From Kiloniellaceae bacterium (lineage in GTDB: Bacteria; Pseudomonadota; Alphaproteobacteria; Kiloniellales; J153): 64,000 nucleotides of DNA. The notes under the pieces are model-generated. The model had not been told where the DNA came from, ran no database searches, and saw only the letters and a list, made by a program, of their open reading frames with translations. Numbering within the stretch: position 1 is the first letter of the stretch; each line of letters begins with the position of its first letter. Location of the stretch: the NCBI GenBank assembly GCA_021776095.1, contig JAJFGO010000035.1, positions 1 to 64,000 of the forward strand. The letters run 5' to 3'. The position numbers were made by a program, and so were the translations under genes. Positions 62,107 through 64,000 of the stretch are shown one piece after another.

Positions 62107-63425
62107 GCTACGAATTCATCGCGCTCATGATGTTCTCGACCATGATGGTGATGCTGCTGACCGGGCAGCGCGTGTTCGGCGCGATCGGGTTTGTCGCCGT
62201 TACCGCCGCCTTGCTGCTTTGGGGCGATGGTGGCGCCGAGATGGCCTTCAGCGCTACCGTCAAGCTGATGAAGTGGTACCCGCTGCTGACCCTGCCGTTG
62301 TTCATTTTCATGGGCTACATGCTGTCCGAGTCGAAGATCGCGGACGATCTTTACCGCATGTTCCATGTCTGGATGGGCCCACTCCATGGCGGTCTGGCGA
62401 TCGGCACCATCGGCCTGATGGTCGCGATCTCGGCCATGAACGGATTGAGCGTGGCGGGCATGGCGATCGGCGCTACCATCGCCATGCCCGAGTTGCTGCG
62501 GCGCGGATACGACAAGATCATGGTGACCGGGGTCATACAGGCCGGTAGTTCACTCGGCATCCTGGTTCCGCCCAGCGTGGTTCTGGTCCTCTATGGCATG
62601 ATCGCCCGGCAACCCATCGGTCAACTTTGGCTCGCCGGGGCGGTTCCCGGGCTGCTCATGGCGGGCCTCTTCATCCTGTACATCGCTGTTCGGTGCAAAT
62701 TGCAGCCGGAACTGGGCCCGCCCCTGCCGCTGGAAGAACGGCAAGTCGGCTGGACCGAGAAATTTCGTCTACTGCGCGCCGGCGTCCTGCCACTGGCAAT
62801 ATTCTTTTCCATGACCGGGTTGTTCCTCATGGGCATTACCAGCCTGGTTGAAAGCTCGGCGGTCGGCGCGGTGGCAGCGACCCTGGCGGCCTTGGTCAAA
62901 GGCCGATTGACCCGGAAGGTCATACACGACACGGTCCGCAAGACCTTAAGCGTGAGCTGCATGTTCATGTGGATCATCATGGCGGCCCTGTGCTTCGGCG
63001 CCGTGTTCGACGGCCTGGGCGCGGTCAAGGCGATCGAGGGGTTCTTTGTCGGGCAACTGGAACTGGGGCCGTGGGAAGTTCTCATCCTGATGCAGTTATC
63101 CTACATCATCATGGGCATGTTCCTGGACGATACCGCCATGCTGGTCATCGTCGCGCCCTTGTACGTGCCGCTGGTCGGCGCCCTGGGCTTCGATTTGATC
63201 TGGTACGGCGTGCTCTACACCATAACCTGCCAGATCGCCTACATGACGCCGCCCTTTGGCTACAATCTATTTCTCATGCGGGCCATGGCGCCGCCGGAAG
63301 TTACGCTGTCGGATATATACCACTCGATCATTCCCTTCGTGCTGGTCATGACCTTCGGGCTGATCCTGGTGATGGCGTTTCCGCAGATCGCCTTGTGGCT
63401 GCCCAATTTACATTATGGGCCGTGA
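62103..63425 (+). CDS. TRAP transporter large permease (DctM type)
   Basis: The 440-residue inner-membrane protein has about 12 helices. Blocks include LPLFIFMGYMLSESKIADDLYRM, AGMAIGATIAMPELLRRGYD, QAGSSLGILVPPSVVLVLYG, and GMFLDDTAMLVIVAPLYVPL near 365. These are DctM family landmarks. The start at ATG 62103 overlaps the dctQ-type stop, and an upstream in-frame ATG (62019) lies inside that gene. It transports with dctQ and the binding protein encoded downstream. The gene order Q-M-P is less usual than P-Q-M. Confidence 0.93.
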   Translation: MSYEFIALMMFSTMMVMLLTGQRVFGAIGFVAVTAALLLWGDGGAEMAFSATVKLMKWYPLLTLPLFIFMGYMLSESKIADDLYRMFHVWMGPLHGGLAIGTIGLMVAISAMNGLSVAGMAIGATIAMPELLRRGYDKIMVTGVIQAGSSLGILVPPSVVLVLYGMIARQPIGQLWLAGAVPGLLMAGLFILYIAVRCKLQPELGPPLPLEERQVGWTEKFRLLRAGVLPLAIFFSMTGLFLMGITSLVESSAVGAVAATLAALVKGRLTRKVIHDTVRKTLSVSCMFMWIIMAALCFGAVFDGLGAVKAIEGFFVGQLELGPWEVLILMQLSYIIMGMFLDDTAMLVIVAPLYVPLVGALGFDLIWYGVLYTITCQIAYMTPPFGYNLFLMRAMAPPEVTLSDIYHSIIPFVLVMTFGLILVMAFPQIALWLPNLHYGP

Positions 63426-63523
63426 ACTAAAGAATGAACTGAAGACCGACATGAAGAACGTCTGGCCAGGTAGGCCGAATGCCGTGAAGTTTCAATTCGA
63501 ACACCAAAACAGGGAGACGTAAA

Positions 63524-64000
63524 ATGACCCAAAGACGCGATTTTCTCAAAAAGGCCGGCATGGCGACAGCGGGCGCCGTGGCCGCGACGACGGTGAGCGC
63601 GCCCTATGTGAAGGCGCAGACCAAGATTAAATGGCGCCTGCAGACTTACGCCGGCCCAGCCCTGGCCGCCCACGTCATCAAGCCGTCCATCGACGCCTTC
63701 AATAAGGTGGCTAATGGCGACATGGAGATCGAGCTCTACACCGCCGATCAACTTGTGCCGACCGGCGAGCTGTTCCGAGCCATGCAGCGGGGCACCATCG
63801 ACGCGGTGCAGAGCGACGACGATTCGATCGCCGCGCCGGTGGATGTGTCCGTGTTCGGCGGTTACTTCCCCTTCGCGACCCGCTATTCCCTGGATGTGCC
63901 GGTGCTGTTCAACCAGTACGGCCTAAAGGAAATTTGGGAAGAAGCTTACGGCGAGGTGGAAAACGTCAAGTGGTTGAGTGCCGGCGCTTGGGACCCATGC
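63524..64000 (+). CDS. TRAP transporter substrate-binding protein (DctP type), partial
   Basis: Only the first 159 codons are in the window, and the gene continues beyond the end. The leader TQRRDFLKKAGMATAGAVAATT has a twin-arginine-like motif and suggests Tat export. Then comes KIKWRLQTYAGPALAAHV and DQLVPTGELFRAMQRGTIDAVQ, typical of DctP proteins. It binds the substrate for the adjacent permease. AGGGAGACG is seven to eight bases before ATG at 63524. It is 98 bases after the large-permease stop. Confidence 0.88.
   Translation, partial: MTQRRDFLKKAGMATAGAVAATTVSAPYVKAQTKIKWRLQTYAGPALAAHVIKPSIDAFNKVANGDMEIELYTADQLVPTGELFRAMQRGTIDAVQSDDDSIAAPVDVSVFGGYFPFATRYSLDVPVLFNQYGLKEIWEEAYGEVENVKWLSAGAWDPC

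Overview
The window is about 64 kb of high-GC chromosome from an alphaproteobacterium, probably a Rhodospirillales-like lineage. The grounds are family-level: a MipZ division ATPase, a clpS-clpA pair, a phasin, an adenosylcobalamin-dependent class II ribonucleotide reductase, CaiB/BaiF CoA transferase, BCCT and TRAP transporters, and the DUF6352, DUF2189, DUF2927 and DUF3892 families. I saw no rRNA, tRNA, CRISPR array or prophage. Most of the window is ordinary chromosome broken by a few small mobile or accessory patches.

Layout. 0.4-7.2 kb: DUF6352 protein, M48 peptidase with LemA, and nrdJ behind a cluster of short inverted repeats. 7.2-10.4 kb is an accessory patch: DUF3892 protein, low-GC orphan genes, a REP-associated tyrosine transposase (RAYT) flanked by REP hairpins, and a second, internally deleted copy of the same element. 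10.4-20.6 kb: sulfopyruvate decarboxylase-like comDE, an MscS channel, LysE exporter, RidA, a PuuA-like glutamine synthetase homologue, a FemAB-like protein, DUF2189 membrane protein and a peptidoglycan-binding protein. 20.9-22.7 kb: an IS3-family element (IS407-like) sits inside a small membrane-protein gene; its boundaries, terminal repeats and 4-bp target duplication are all visible and the host gene can be rejoined in frame.

22.9-34.3 kb: CoA transferase, clpS-clpA, phasin, an Anbu-like proteasome homologue, D,D-carboxypeptidase with SPOR domain, and a Tad-type set (two TadE-like proteins and a divergent TadG-like vWA protein) in which two of the three proteins share a calcium-loop-like insert. 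34.3-42.8 kb: galU-ugd-pgm (UDP-sugar supply), a membrane J-domain protein with a vWA protein, and mipZ overlapping a molybdopterin oxidoreductase gene. 42.8-48.8 kb: dispersed palindromes, a DUF2927 lipoprotein gene broken by an in-frame TGA, an AMP-forming acyl-CoA synthetase, a PAS protein, and a class IV aminotransferase with a one-base frameshift.

48.8-64 kb: a cold-shock gene with long AT-rich leader and clear terminator, a BCCT transporter followed by an orphan polyamine-type binding protein, a CPA1 antiporter, a three-gene group (TPR/SPOR protein, PLP dehydratase, secreted histidine phosphatase), and finally an RpiR regulator divergent from an N-formylglutamate amidohydrolase and a TRAP transporter whose binding protein runs off the window end. 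The last group reads as a regulated uptake-and-hydrolysis locus for an N-acylated acidic amino acid or similar compound.

No single large undescribed system stands out. The best leads are the RAYT/REP pair with its deletion derivative, the shared calcium-loop insert in the Tad proteins, the stand-alone Anbu homologue, the BCCT plus binding-protein pairing, and three broken genes whose intact forms can be read from the sequence.
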